From: Oscillospiraceae bacterium
GTDB taxonomy: Bacteria; Bacillota; Clostridia; Oscillospirales; Oscillospiraceae
Direction: 5' to 3'
DNA length: 64,000 nucleotides
NCBI GenBank assembly: GCA_017437095.1
Contig: JAFSBW010000033.1
Location: 18,584-82,583, forward strand
Shown here: positions 21,898 to 29,145 of the stretch, piece by piece
Layout: each line of letters opens with the position of its first letter
Position numbering within the stretch: position 1 is the stretch's first letter
The notes under the pieces: generated by a model
What the model was told of the DNA's origin: nothing
The model's input: only the letters and a program-made list of their open reading frames with translations
Database searches by the model: none
Program-made: the position numbers and the translations under genes

Positions 21898-22764
21898 ATG
21901 AGCGCAAAAGTATACTTTTCCCCCGTAATTACTCCCGAAAAGGTAAAAGAAATGGTGGCGCTGGCCGGCAAAGAGCTGCCCGGCAAGGTAGCCATTAAGG
22001 TGCATTCCGGCGAAAAGGGCAACCAAAATTTCCTGACCCCGGAGTTCTGGAAGCCGGTGATCGATGAGATCGGCGGCACTGTAGTAGAATGCAACACCGC
22101 TTACGACGGCGCGCGCAGCACCACCGAGCGCCACCGCCAGCTGTTTATCGACCACGGCTGGGTAAAGCACTTCCCCGTAGACCTGCTGGATGCTTCCGGC
22201 CCGGACCTGGAGCTTCCTATTCCGGGCGGCAAGGTGATTCGCAAGAATTTTGTGGGCAAGGATCTTGCCAATTACGACTCCATGCTGGTGCTCTCCCATT
22301 TTAAGGGCCACCCCATGGGCGGCTACGGCGGCGCGCTGAAGCAGCTTTCCATCGGCCTGGCCTCCGCCTTTGGCAAGGCATATATCCACGGCGCAGGCGT
22401 GCCTGAGGAGCTGTGGACAGCAGACCGGGACGCTTTCCTGGAATCCATGGCCGATGCCGCCGGCAGCGTTGTGGAATATTTCAAGGGCAACATCCTCTAT
22501 GTAAATGTTATGAAAAACATGAGCGTAGACTGCGACTGCTGCGCCGTAGCGGAAGACCCCTGCATTGCCGACATCGGCATTTTGGTTTCTACCGACCCCA
22601 TCGCCATCGACCAGGCTTGCGTAGACCTGGTATACGCCTGCTCTGACCCTGGCAAGCCCCACCTGATCGAGCGCATTGAGAGCCGCAACGGCATCCACAC
22701 CATCGAGGCCGCCGCTGCTCTGGGCTACGGCAGCCGGGAATACCAGCTGGTAAATGTAGGATAA
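21898..22764 (+). CDS. DUF362 domain protein without ferredoxin part
   Basis: A 288-residue cytoplasmic protein of the DUF362 family: KVAIKVHSGEKGNQNFLTPEFWKPVID at the start, VECNTAYDGARSTT, LVLSHFKGHPMGGYGGALKQLSIGLAS, and ISTDPIAIDQACVDL-type sequence near 235 (here VSTDPIAIDQACVDL). Many relatives end with 4Fe-4S motifs; this one ends at residue 288 with none. Only CDCCAV near 209 supplies clustered cysteines. The function of DUF362 proteins is not settled. AAAGGAGGA precedes the ATG; the chromate transporter genes follow after seven bases. Confidence 0.85.
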   Translation: MSAKVYFSPVITPEKVKEMVALAGKELPGKVAIKVHSGEKGNQNFLTPEFWKPVIDEIGGTVVECNTAYDGARSTTERHRQLFIDHGWVKHFPVDLLDASGPDLELPIPGGKVIRKNFVGKDLANYDSMLVLSHFKGHPMGGYGGALKQLSIGLASAFGKAYIHGAGVPEELWTADRDAFLESMADAAGSVVEYFKGNILYVNVMKNMSVDCDCCAVAEDPCIADIGILVSTDPIAIDQACVDLVYACSDPGKPHLIERIESRNGIHTIEAAAALGYGSREYQLVNVG

Positions 22765-22771
22765 CCCCGCT

Positions 22772-23338
22772 ATGCAAGAAAAACACAAGCTTTGGACGCT
22801 GTTTTCCTCCGTATTTAAGATCAGCGCCTGCACCTTCGGCGGCGGCTTTGTGATCATCCCCCTGATGCGCAAGCGGTTTTCCCAGGAGCTGGGCTGGATC
22901 GACGAGCAGGAGATGCTGGATGCGGTATCCATCGCCCAGTCCTCCCCCGGCCCTATTGCTGTAAACGCCTCTGTTATGATCGGCTACCGGGTAGCCGGCG
23001 TAGGCGGCGCGCTGTTGGCCGCTTTGGGTACTGCATTGCCCCCTTTGATCATTATTAGCATCATCTCCCTTTTCTACCGGGCTTTCCGGGACAGCGCTGT
23101 GGTAAGCATGCTCATGGCGGGTATGCTCTGCGGCGTGGCTGCGGTGATCCTGGATGTGGTAGTCAATATGATCACCAGCCTGGTAAAGAAAAAGCGGCTC
23201 CTGCCTCTGGTTATTTTGGTAGGCAGCTTTGTGGCTTCTCAGGTCTTCCGGGTAAATATCATCCTGATCATCCTGGTTTGCGGCTTTATCGGCGCTGTGG
23301 ATACCCTCCTGCGAGGAAAGGGGGCTGCCAAAGCATGA
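22772..23338 (+). CDS. chrA: Chromate transporter family (CHR), first half-length subunit
   Basis: A 188-residue integral membrane protein of the short-chain CHR family. It carries the signature FGGGFVIIPLMRKRF near residue 22 and the SIAQSSPGPIAVNASVMIGYRVAG motif near 55-78. Short CHR proteins work as pairs encoded side by side, as here. The ion moved may be chromate, sulphate-like anions or something else; the family name should not be taken as proof. Its last bases overlap the start of the partner (ATGA). Confidence 0.85.
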   Translation: MQEKHKLWTLFSSVFKISACTFGGGFVIIPLMRKRFSQELGWIDEQEMLDAVSIAQSSPGPIAVNASVMIGYRVAGVGGALLAALGTALPPLIIISIISLFYRAFRDSAVVSMLMAGMLCGVAAVILDVVVNMITSLVKKKRLLPLVILVGSFVASQVFRVNIILIILVCGFIGAVDTLLRGKGAAKA

Positions 23339-23898
23339 TCTATTTGGAGCTTTTCTGGAGCTTTTTCCAGGTGGGTCTGTTCTCCATCGGCGGCGGCTAC
23401 GCGGCTATGCCTTTGATACAGGCTCAGGTGGTAGAGCTGCACCCCTGGCTGACTTTGGGGCAGTTTGGCGACATCGTCACCATTGCGGAGATGACCCCCG
23501 GCCCTATCGCTCTGAACGCCGCCACCTTTGTAGGCGTGCAGGTTGCGGGCATCCCCGGGGCGCTGATCGCAACGCTGGGCTGCCTGGCAGCGCCCTGCTG
23601 CATCGTGATGCTGCTGGCCTTTTTGTACTACCGCTACCGGGGGCTTAGCCTGGTGCAGGGCATTCTCGCGGGGCTTCGCCCGGCGGTGATCGCTATGATC
23701 ACCGGGGCGGGCATCAGCCTGCTGCTGATGGCTACCACCGGGGCGCAGAAATTGCCCAAGGATGTTTCCGCCCTTGATCCCATCGCCGTTGGTCTTTTCC
23801 TGGCAGGCTTCTTCGTGCTGCGCAAATGGAAGGTTAACCCCATCTATGTCATGGCCGGCTGCGGCCTTGCAGGGCTGCTCCTGTACGCAGTTTTCTAA
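23335..23898 (+). CDS. chrA: Chromate transporter family (CHR), second half-length subunit
   Basis: A 187-residue partner of the preceding gene with matching motifs SIGGGYAAMPLIQAQ and IAEMTPGPIALNAATFVG. ATG 23335 overlaps the upstream stop by four bases, and this start begins directly at the first helix. About six membrane segments. The two halves presumably form an antiparallel heterodimer, as is known for this family. No chrB regulator is nearby. Confidence 0.85.
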   Translation: MIYLELFWSFFQVGLFSIGGGYAAMPLIQAQVVELHPWLTLGQFGDIVTIAEMTPGPIALNAATFVGVQVAGIPGALIATLGCLAAPCCIVMLLAFLYYRYRGLSLVQGILAGLRPAVIAMITGAGISLLLMATTGAQKLPKDVSALDPIAVGLFLAGFFVLRKWKVNPIYVMAGCGLAGLLLYAVF

Positions 23899-23905
23899 AC
23901 AAAAT

Positions 23906-23938
23906 GCACCTGGCTTTTCAGCCAGGTGCTGTTTTTTA
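23906..23938. terminator. Terminator between convergent chr and aldolase genes
   Basis: GCACCTGGCT stem (23906-23915 with 23920-23929), followed rightward by TGTTTTTTATT. Confidence 0.82.
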
Positions 23939-24973
23939 TTTCGTTTCCAGCAAAATCTTGCCCAAAGTGTCGATGGCTTCCGGGGTGGTAGCCCAGGAGG
24001 TTGCAAAGCGGACAACGGTATGGCTTTCGTCGTATGCTTCCCAAAAAGAGAAGCCTACCTTCTCTTTCAGCCGCTCCATGTACCCATTTTCCAGCACCAC
24101 AAACTGCTGATTTGTAGGCGTTTCCAGGAAGAAGGGCAGCTGCGCCCGGCGCAGCGCCTCTTTCAGCTTTTCAGCCATGGCAATAGCGTGGGCGCTGATT
24201 GTTTCGTACAGACCGTCGGTAAACAGCGCGTCGAACTGCACGCCGACGGTGCGGCCCTTGGCGCTGAGCGCGCCGTGCTGCTTGATGCGGGTAGTAAAAT
24301 GGCTGGGGGCATTGCCCTGGGGGAAGACCAAGGCTTCGCCGCAGAGTGCGCCTACCTTTGTGCCGCCGATGTAGAACACGTCGCACATCTGGGCGATCAG
24401 CGGCAGGGTCACATCCGCGCCCATGGCCTGCAGGCCGTAGCCCAGCCGGGCGCCGTCCAGGAAAAGGGGGATATGATGCTCCCGGCATACCCGGTTCAGG
24501 CTTTCCAGCTCCCCGGCGGTATAAAGCGTGCCGTACTCCGTGGGGTGGGAGATGTATACCATGCCGGGGAATACCATATGCTCATGGTTGCCGTCAGCAT
24601 AGAAGCTGCGGATAAAAGCATCCACCCCGGCCGCCTCCAGCTTGCCCTCCCTGCCCGGCAGGGTAAGCACCTTGTGGCCGGAAAACTCGATGGCCCCCGC
24701 CTCATGGCCGCTGACATGGCCGGTATCCGCAGCGATCACGCCCTCGTAAGGGGCAAGCATGGTGCTGATCACCAGCTGGTTGGTCTGTGTACCGCCGGTC
24801 AAAAAATAAATATCCGCTTTCGGGCTTTGGCAGGCAGCGCGGATCTTCCCCCGGGCGCTTTCGGAAAATTCATCCGCCCCATAGGGCGCAGCCTGCACCA
24901 AATTGGTACGGATCAGAGCATCCAACACCGCCCCATGGCAGCCCTCTAAATAATCACTGGCAAAATTCAGCAT
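23936..24973 (-). CDS. Low-specificity threonine aldolase family, PLP-dependent
   Basis: Predicted to split threonine or allo-threonine to glycine and acetaldehyde; 345 residues in the beta-eliminating-lyase fold. Marks: FASDYLEGCH at the start, the glycine-rich FLTGGTQTN (PLP phosphate), HVSGHEAGAIE, FLDGARLGYGL (Asp to the pyridine N) and the Schiff-base lysine in YIGGTKVGALCGE (about 212). ATG 24973 has AGGAGG seven bases upstream. Single gene with its own promoter. L or D specificity cannot be told. Confidence 0.88.
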   Translation of the reverse strand: MLNFASDYLEGCHGAVLDALIRTNLVQAAPYGADEFSESARGKIRAACQSPKADIYFLTGGTQTNQLVISTMLAPYEGVIAADTGHVSGHEAGAIEFSGHKVLTLPGREGKLEAAGVDAFIRSFYADGNHEHMVFPGMVYISHPTEYGTLYTAGELESLNRVCREHHIPLFLDGARLGYGLQAMGADVTLPLIAQMCDVFYIGGTKVGALCGEALVFPQGNAPSHFTTRIKQHGALSAKGRTVGVQFDALFTDGLYETISAHAIAMAEKLKEALRRAQLPFFLETPTNQQFVVLENGYMERLKEKVGFSFWEAYDESHTVVRFATSWATTPEAIDTLGKILLETK

Positions 24974-25000
24974 AATAATACCTCCTGGGTTTCTAGGAAG

Positions 25001-25029
25001 AGTATACAAGCAAATGCCCAGAGATGCAA
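25001..25029 (-). promoter_or_regulatory. Promoter of the threonine aldolase gene
   Basis: Leftward TTGCAT, 17 bp, TATACT. Confidence 0.7.
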
Positions 25030-25086
25030 CCATTCTTTTCAAAAGAAGCTATAGTTCTTCTAACGATAAATTTTTGCGCAGGTATT

Positions 25087-25114
25087 GAAAAACCCTCCCC
25101 AAAACGGGGAGGGT
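25087..25114 (-). terminator. Terminator of the surface-protein operon
   Basis: ACCCTCCCC stem (25092-25100 with 25106-25114), loop AAAAC; leftward it ends in GGGTTTTTC. Confidence 0.8.
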
Positions 25115-25126
25115 CAATGCGTATTG

Positions 25127-25612
25127 TCAGGCACATACTTTCTTGCTTCGCAGCAAGCAGACCATAAGACCGAGCAGAGAGGATATCAGCAACCCAATCC
25201 AAAGATGGGGATAAAATGGCTCTCCTGTTTGGGGAGTGCTACCGAGTTTCTCAAAGGTTACAGTCAATGTTGCATCCTCCAAGATTTCCGGCCCAGTCCA
25301 ATTTTCATTTTGGAAAGCGGCAGTTATATCTTCGCTGCCCCAAAGGACAATTTTGATTTTGCTGCCATCTGCTGCTACAACAGAAATCTCTGGTCTATGC
25401 TGCCGCTGCAATTCTATGTCTGCATTTTTTGTATAGGCAACCCCATCCACACCAACAGTTCCTTCACCGGTGATCTTTATATGCATGGTATGACCGGACG
25501 GAACAGAGGTTGTCAATGTGGTTTCCTGCGCCCATACTGTAGTCGGCAGCAGCACAAACATTATGGCAAGAAAAATAGCTTGAACAATATAGGCTGTGGG
25601 TTTTCTTTTCAT
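25127..25612 (-). CDS. Small wall-anchored surface protein with PQTG sorting signal
   Basis: A 161-residue protein with a signal peptide (about 1-28, ending VWA), a beta-rich middle starting TTLTTSVPSGHTMHI, and a C-terminal sorting signal: STPQTGEP (about 127-134), a hydrophobic helix and RSKK. The PQTG motif is a sortase substrate variant frequent in clostridia; no sortase gene is in the window. The mature N-terminus (ETTLTTSVP) matches that of the upstream gene product (TTTLTTTVP), so the two are paralogous at that edge. Last gene of the operon. Confidence 0.78.
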   Translation of the reverse strand: MKRKPTAYIVQAIFLAIMFVLLPTTVWAQETTLTTSVPSGHTMHIKITGEGTVGVDGVAYTKNADIELQRQHRPEISVVAADGSKIKIVLWGSEDITAAFQNENWTGPEILEDATLTVTFEKLGSTPQTGEPFYPHLWIGLLISSLLGLMVCLLRSKKVCA

Positions 25613-25633
25613 GACAACACAACCTTTGTTGCA

Positions 25634-26173
25634 TTAAAAGTCTTCAGCAACAACCTCTGCTGTAAAAGTAATGGTAGAAGTATACTCACCGGCAAGCGCT
25701 TTACCCCAATCTTCGCTTGTCATTTTGAGATAAAAGCCCTCAATGAAGTAATGGGTCTCAGCTCCCCCAACCTTTCTAACACTTGCCTGTTCATAAGTAG
25801 TGCCATCGTTTTTGCCCCAAAATCTAAAATTACTGCCAGAAGGCAATTCGGACGTTGCACCTGCACCAGCAGGGAGCTTTCGACACAGCACATAAGGAAT
25901 AACAGTTGATGTGTTTTCACATTCGAAGCTATCGTAAGTAACCGTAATAACTAAATTCTTTTCTTCCGCAAATCCAGCAGTATTTGATACGGTAACATTA
26001 CCAATGCTGAATTCAGTTGCACCAAACGGAACCTCCTGATCAGCAGGAATATTCAGCGTATAAGTGGCGGCAGGGACAGTGGTGGTCAGAGTGGTGGTGT
26101 CAGCAGCAGAAACTACAGTTGCCATAGATGCAATCATCGTAACTACCAGAAGCATGGCAAAAAACTTTTTCAT
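25634..26173 (-). CDS. Secreted protein, surface-operon subunit
   Basis: A 179-residue protein with signal peptide (about 1-24, cleavage after VSA) and an all-beta mature part starting DTTTLTTTVPAATYTLNIPADQ. Residues VTVSNTAGFAEEKNLVITVTY and the final strand STITFTAEVVAEDF fit an immunoglobulin-like or donor-strand type fold seen in secreted clostridial proteins with no known function. There is no anchor of its own, so it may associate with the PQTG protein encoded next. AAAGGAGA precedes the ATG. Confidence 0.72.
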   Translation of the reverse strand: MKKFFAMLLVVTMIASMATVVSAADTTTLTTTVPAATYTLNIPADQEVPFGATEFSIGNVTVSNTAGFAEEKNLVITVTYDSFECENTSTVIPYVLCRKLPAGAGATSELPSGSNFRFWGKNDGTTYEQASVRKVGGAETHYFIEGFYLKMTSEDWGKALAGEYTSTITFTAEVVAEDF

Positions 26174-26192
26174 GGTTTATTCTCCTTTTGTT

Positions 26193-26681
26193 TTATTTGA
26201 CCCATAGAGTCAGTTTGGTTTCGGCGCCATTGAGCGGCGCAAGGGTTTCATCCATACGATAGCAGGAATATCGCAGGATCGCGTTAGGATATGTGCCTTT
26301 TTCCAAAGTCTTTGATAAGACGATTGGCTTGGATGTTGCTCCCGGTTCGATCAGTTCCGATTTCCACAAAAGAGTTCCGTCTTCCAAATAGAGAGCGATT
26401 TGGAAATAACAGCAGTTTTGCGGAGGATTGGGCATACGCAGCGATTGCTTCTTGCTGCCCGCTTTCAGTTCCAGCATTTCATAGCCGGGAATCGCAATGG
26501 AATCGGGATTCTTTTCGACTGTTGTTTCTGTTTGATGTTCTTTCTCTGATGTGTCATTGGGTGTATAGCCGCATGTTTTGCATATCATAATGATAATTAC
26601 AATAAGCGCAATAAATATCACAACCGATATGCGCCACGGAAAACTCTTCCCTGTGTCTTTCTGATATTTCCCTTTTTTCAT
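26193..26681 (-). CDS. Single-pass membrane protein, surface-operon subunit
   Basis: A 162-residue protein with a short basic tail, one membrane helix (about 16-36, IVIIIMICKTCGY) and an extracellular domain. The outer part has paired strands YFQIALYLEDGTLLWKSELIEPG and ILRYSCYRMDETLAPLNGAETKLTLWVK, a pattern seen in small proteins next to clostridial surface genes. It starts 12 bp after the zinc-ribbon gene with a weak ribosome site, suggesting coupling. It may act in export or assembly of the two secreted products; this is inference. Confidence 0.7.
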   Translation of the reverse strand: MKKGKYQKDTGKSFPWRISVVIFIALIVIIIMICKTCGYTPNDTSEKEHQTETTVEKNPDSIAIPGYEMLELKAGSKKQSLRMPNPPQNCCYFQIALYLEDGTLLWKSELIEPGATSKPIVLSKTLEKGTYPNAILRYSCYRMDETLAPLNGAETKLTLWVK

Positions 26682-26693
26682 AGTTCAATCCGC

Positions 26694-26822
26694 TTACTCT
26701 TCTTCATTTTCTTTGCGTTCCTTTGCAACGCATTGCGGGCATGCCGGGTTTCCATTGTCTAAATATTCCACAATATCATAGTCGAATTGTCTTCCGCAGA
26801 CAGGACAGGTCATTTGCTCCAC
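26694..26822 (-). CDS. 42-residue zinc-ribbon microprotein, first gene of the surface operon
   Basis: GTG start at 26822, with AAGGAGG seven bases upstream; TAA at 26694-26696. The peptide has CPVCGRQFDYD near the start and CPQC at about 28-31, a C-x2-C...C-x2-C set that can hold one zinc, and ends KERKENEEE. The strong ribosome site, good promoter spacing and close fit to the next gene support that it is real. The function is unknown; it could be a regulator or chaperone-like adaptor of the operon. Confidence 0.72.
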   Translation of the reverse strand: MEQMTCPVCGRQFDYDIVEYLDNGNPACPQCVAKERKENEEE

Positions 26823-26870
26823 GAAACCACCTCCTTACCCAAAACAGCTATCCCACAACAGTACATTGAT

Positions 26871-26899
26871 ATTATACAACAACTTTTAGTTGTTTTCAA
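26871..26899 (-). promoter_or_regulatory. Promoter of the surface operon
   Basis: Leftward TTGAAA (26894-26899), 17 bp, TATAAT (26871-26876). Confidence 0.82.
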
Positions 26900-26940
26900 T
26901 AACTAATTTTAGGAGTTTTATTTAACCAACTCCAGTTGTT
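26878..26940. promoter_or_regulatory. Palindromic operators between the surface operon and its divergent XRE gene
   Basis: AACAACT-TTT-AGTTGTT (26878-26894) fills the spacer of the surface-operon promoter. A second dyad CAACT-CC-AGTTG (26927-26938, inside AACCAACTCCAGTTGTT) lies 29 bp upstream of the XRE start. A weaker AACT...AGTT pair lies between them. They are likely binding sites of the XRE protein. Confidence 0.75.
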
Positions 26941-26966
26941 AACATATAACAAAGGAGGTTGTAACA

Positions 26967-27293
26967 ATGCTTAAAAATTTGAAAGTTCTCCGTGAAGCCG
27001 CTGCTGTTTCCCAAAAACAACTTGCCGAAGTAATCGGTGTCAGTCAGCAGTCCATCAATAAATATGAAAACCACAGCATTGAGCCGGATATCGAAACCAT
27101 GATAAGAATTGCTGATTATTTCGAAACAACTATCGATTTTCTGGTGGGGCATACTACTTATCGCCGCAAAATCGAAGAAACCCATCCTTACGATTTAAAT
27201 TGTAAGGAACAAAAAATAATTGATGGGTACCGCAGCCTTTCTTCCAAACAGAAAGACTGTATTTTGACCGTAATCAATAGCTATAAAGGATAA
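26967..27293 (+). CDS. XRE-family regulator divergent from the surface operon
   Basis: A 108-residue protein: Cro/CI domain (LKVLREAAAVSQKQLAEVIGVSQQSINKYENHSIEPDIETMIRIADYFETTIDFLVG, about 5-61), then a short helical tail with FxLTxxEQKxIxxYRxLS-like spacing (DLNCKEQKIIDGYRSLSSKQKDCI). This tail is common in Firmicute single-domain repressors and probably dimerises. AAAGGAGG sits before the ATG. The AACAACT dyads in the shared control region argue for direct repression of the surface operon and of itself. Confidence 0.88.
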   Translation: MLKNLKVLREAAAVSQKQLAEVIGVSQQSINKYENHSIEPDIETMIRIADYFETTIDFLVGHTTYRRKIEETHPYDLNCKEQKIIDGYRSLSSKQKDCILTVINSYKG

Positions 27294-27308
27294 GATCAGT
27301 AGTTTTTT

Positions 27309-27334
27309 GTAGGGACCGGCGTCCCCGACGGTCC
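27309..27334 (+). repeat. REP hairpin headed by GTAGGG (downstream flank of the RAYT gene)
   Basis: GTAG followed by stem GGACCG (27313-27318) with CGGTCC (27329-27334). The 26-bp sequence is repeated exactly at 27598-27623. Confidence 0.8.
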
Positions 27335-27366
27335 TTATGTATGCATTTTCGCTTATAAATAGCAAT

Positions 27367-27406
27367 CCCCCGGCAGGATTTCGCTCCTGCCGGGGGTCGT
27401 ATTTTT
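27367..27406 (+). terminator. Terminator between XRE and RAYT genes
   Basis: 12-bp stem CCCCCGGCAGGA (27367-27378 with 27385-27396), then TCGTATTTTT. Confidence 0.82.
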
Positions 27407-27902
27407 AGGGCATATAGAGTTCATCTTTTTGCCAGGCGAAGGGGTTTTCATAGATATACTGCAAATGCGCATCATAGTCTGCCTGATGGCGGATCACATG
27501 GTCATAAGATCGGGCTTGCCAGATGTTTTGGCCGTATTCCTTGTTGCAAAACCGCTTAAATGTGGATACAAACCGGGAAACTTTGGAATTTTGCTTGGTA
27601 GGGACCGGCGTCCCCGACGGTCCTTCTAGCACCCGCAACAAGATATGAATATGGTTTGGCATGATAACATAGCTTTCTACATTCATATCCGGGTAAAACT
27701 CGCTTAACTGAGCGATATATTTCGCCGCTATTTTTCCGTGCGGCAGCAATTCCACATTAGGGCCGTCGAGGACACCGGCCCCTACAATGCGGGATAATAT
27801 ACATTTTCGGCCTTCTGTGCAAATGGTGATAAAATAGGCGCCGGGTGTGCTGTAATCAAAATTCACAAGCCTGATATTTTTTCTTTGGTACCATTGGCCC
27901 AT
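27405..27902 (-). CDS. REP-associated tyrosine transposase (RAYT, Y1_Tnp/IS200-like)
   Basis: A 165-residue HUH single-strand DNA transposase. Marks: RLVNFDYSTPGAYFITICTEGR at the N-terminus, the HUH motif MPNHIHIL (about 82-89), the catalytic tyrosine region RSYDHVIRHQADY (about 132-144) and the family ending YIYENPFAW. RAYTs are domesticated relatives of IS200/IS605 TnpA that act on REP hairpins carrying a GTAG foot. The gene is flanked by oppositely oriented REPs and contains two more inside its frame (27598-27623 and 27760-27785), coding LEGPSGTPVP and GAGVLDGP. The frame is intact, so it may be active. Confidence 0.88.
   Translation of the reverse strand: MGQWYQRKNIRLVNFDYSTPGAYFITICTEGRKCILSRIVGAGVLDGPNVELLPHGKIAAKYIAQLSEFYPDMNVESYVIMPNHIHILLRVLEGPSGTPVPTKQNSKVSRFVSTFKRFCNKEYGQNIWQARSYDHVIRHQADYDAHLQYIYENPFAWQKDELYMP
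27598..27623 (+). repeat. REP hairpin inside the RAYT coding region (1)
   Basis: Exact 26-bp copy of the REP at 27309-27334, same orientation, read antisense by the gene and translated as LEGPSGTPVP. Confidence 0.85.
27760..27785 (-). repeat. REP hairpin inside the RAYT coding region (2)
   Basis: Opposite orientation. Relative to the other copy, A7 becomes G and T24 becomes C, so the stem GGGCCG/CGGCCC is kept by a paired change. Translated as GAGVLDGP. Confidence 0.85.
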
Positions 27903-27950
27903 CGTATCCCCCCGTTCATCGTGAATAATGCAATTTACTCCATAGGGAAA

Positions 27951-27975
27951 GGACCGTCCGGAGGCCGGTCCCTAC
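27951..27975 (-). repeat. REP hairpin upstream of the RAYT gene
   Basis: 25-bp copy in inverted orientation to the one at 27309. The stem GGACCG/CGGTCC is intact and the loop differs. Confidence 0.8.
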
Positions 27976-28013
27976 AAAAACACCTATCGCTTTTTGGCAG
28001 TTAGGCTTACCAA

Positions 28014-28481
28014 TTACCCAATTTCTTGTTGAATTGCTTTGACAATAGACGTAAACACCCGCTTGCTAGAGATCTTGCAAAGAAAATAGCCCAAAAAGAA
28101 CATGATAGCCGGGAGGAATAGGGGAAACAGGCCATTGAGTTTAGATGCAAAGGCCAGAGCCACAACAAAAACTTGCATCAAAAGCACAACACCCAGCCAA
28201 AACGCCGAAAAGAACCTAACCATCTTCACCGGCTGCCCACGCATACACAAAACGCTCTGCCCATCGTCGCAGGAAACAGCGACATCAATTTCCGGGACAA
28301 AAGAATTTCTATAAGGCATATCGCGAAACACCGGCTTCAAAAGGCAACCGCTGTCGGTTTGCTCACAAGTGTAATTCCAATCGGTATGCCGACGGATCGC
28401 GGCAGGTAAATTGCCAAGAACATCGGCTGTGATGCTCTTATTTGTTCGATACTCTAATGTGTACGAAAAACCGATGCCCAC
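28014..28481 (-). CDS. Hypothetical protein with two C-terminal membrane helices
   Basis: A 155-residue protein, GTG start with AAGGGGGAC nine bases upstream. The N-terminal 85 residues are soluble and include TDWNYTCEQTDSGCLLKPVFRD. Two hydrophobic helices (about 88-112 and 116-137) follow, then a short helical tail. I do not recognise the family. Base use is more AT-rich than that of the core genes, in line with an accessory region. Confidence 0.6.
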   Translation of the reverse strand: MGIGFSYTLEYRTNKSITADVLGNLPAAIRRHTDWNYTCEQTDSGCLLKPVFRDMPYRNSFVPEIDVAVSCDDGQSVLCMRGQPVKMVRFFSAFWLGVVLLMQVFVVALAFASKLNGLFPLFLPAIMFFLGYFLCKISSKRVFTSIVKAIQQEIG

Positions 28482-28577
28482 AGATTTTGTCCCCCTTCTA
28501 TTTAGGTTTTTTCAAGATAAACCAACCTTGTAATATGCTTTCCTTTGGCCTAATATGCAGAAAAATGGCGTAAAGGA

Positions 28578-28907
28578 TCAAATAATTTCAATCTTTCCCA
28601 AAATATGCCGGTTAAACTCTGCCAAATCTTCTGCCGGAATCCAAAATTCTTGGTGATAACCGGCACCTACAGTTTGGATCTCATACTGAGAAATATAGGA
28701 ATCGTCAATTTCAAATGTGGTAACATATCCTGCGTAGCCGGAATCGGCAGATTTCTTATTCCATTTTTCCGCGATCTCACGGGCGTATTTTTCATTCAGC
28801 ACCGGATAGAAAATGGGTTGTTCCGGCAACCTTGGAGGATAAGCCCTGTAGTCTGCCTTTACGATTAAATTCAATTCTGCTTGTCCGACGGGTCTGTATA
28901 AACGCAT
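28578..28907 (-). CDS. Small conserved protein (often annotated ADP-ribosylation/crystallin J1)
   Basis: A 109-residue cytoplasmic protein with the conserved pattern MRLYRPVGQAELNLI, PPRLPEQPIFYPVLNEKYA, YVTTFEIDDSYISQYEIQTVGAGYHQEFWIPAEDLAEFNRHI and GKIEII. I recall this family being labelled ADP-ribosylation/crystallin J1 in databases, a name not backed by a known activity. GGAGGTGATC, a nearly full anti-SD match, precedes the ATG. No partner gene is evident. Confidence 0.75.
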   Translation of the reverse strand: MRLYRPVGQAELNLIVKADYRAYPPRLPEQPIFYPVLNEKYAREIAEKWNKKSADSGYAGYVTTFEIDDSYISQYEIQTVGAGYHQEFWIPAEDLAEFNRHILGKIEII

Positions 28908-28969
28908 ACGATCACCTCCAATTTATTCTATCATAGCACGAATAAAGTCGATAATCAATGCTTTGCTTT

Positions 28970-29060
28970 GGACGATATAGACCTCTATTTGCATTTTTGC
29001 CCCAAGGGCAAAAATTAAGGTGCGGCCGTCTGGCTCGCATCCGGGGGCGTTCTATATTGC
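28970..29060 (-). repeat. Diverged tRNA-end-derived repeat (copy B)
   Basis: GGACGATATAG (28970-28980), then ATTTGC and hairpin ATTTTTGCCC/GGGCAAAAAT (28993-29002 with 29006-29015), then AAGGTGCGG. It aligns with copy A at 29146-29258 but has lost the CCA and the second T-arm. Confidence 0.55.
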
Positions 29061-29100
29061 ATTCTCTTTTTCTGCATATTCTTCCATTTTCCTGGCATAA

Positions 29101-29133
29101 AAAAGCCCCGCTATCCAATCAAGGATAACGGGG
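29101..29133 (-). terminator. Terminator-like hairpin downstream of tRNA-end repeat A
   Basis: CCCCG-C-TATCC stem (29106-29116 with 29123-29133); leftward exit reads GCTTTTTTA. Confidence 0.65.
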
Positions 29134-29145
29134 TGTCTTTGGTGG

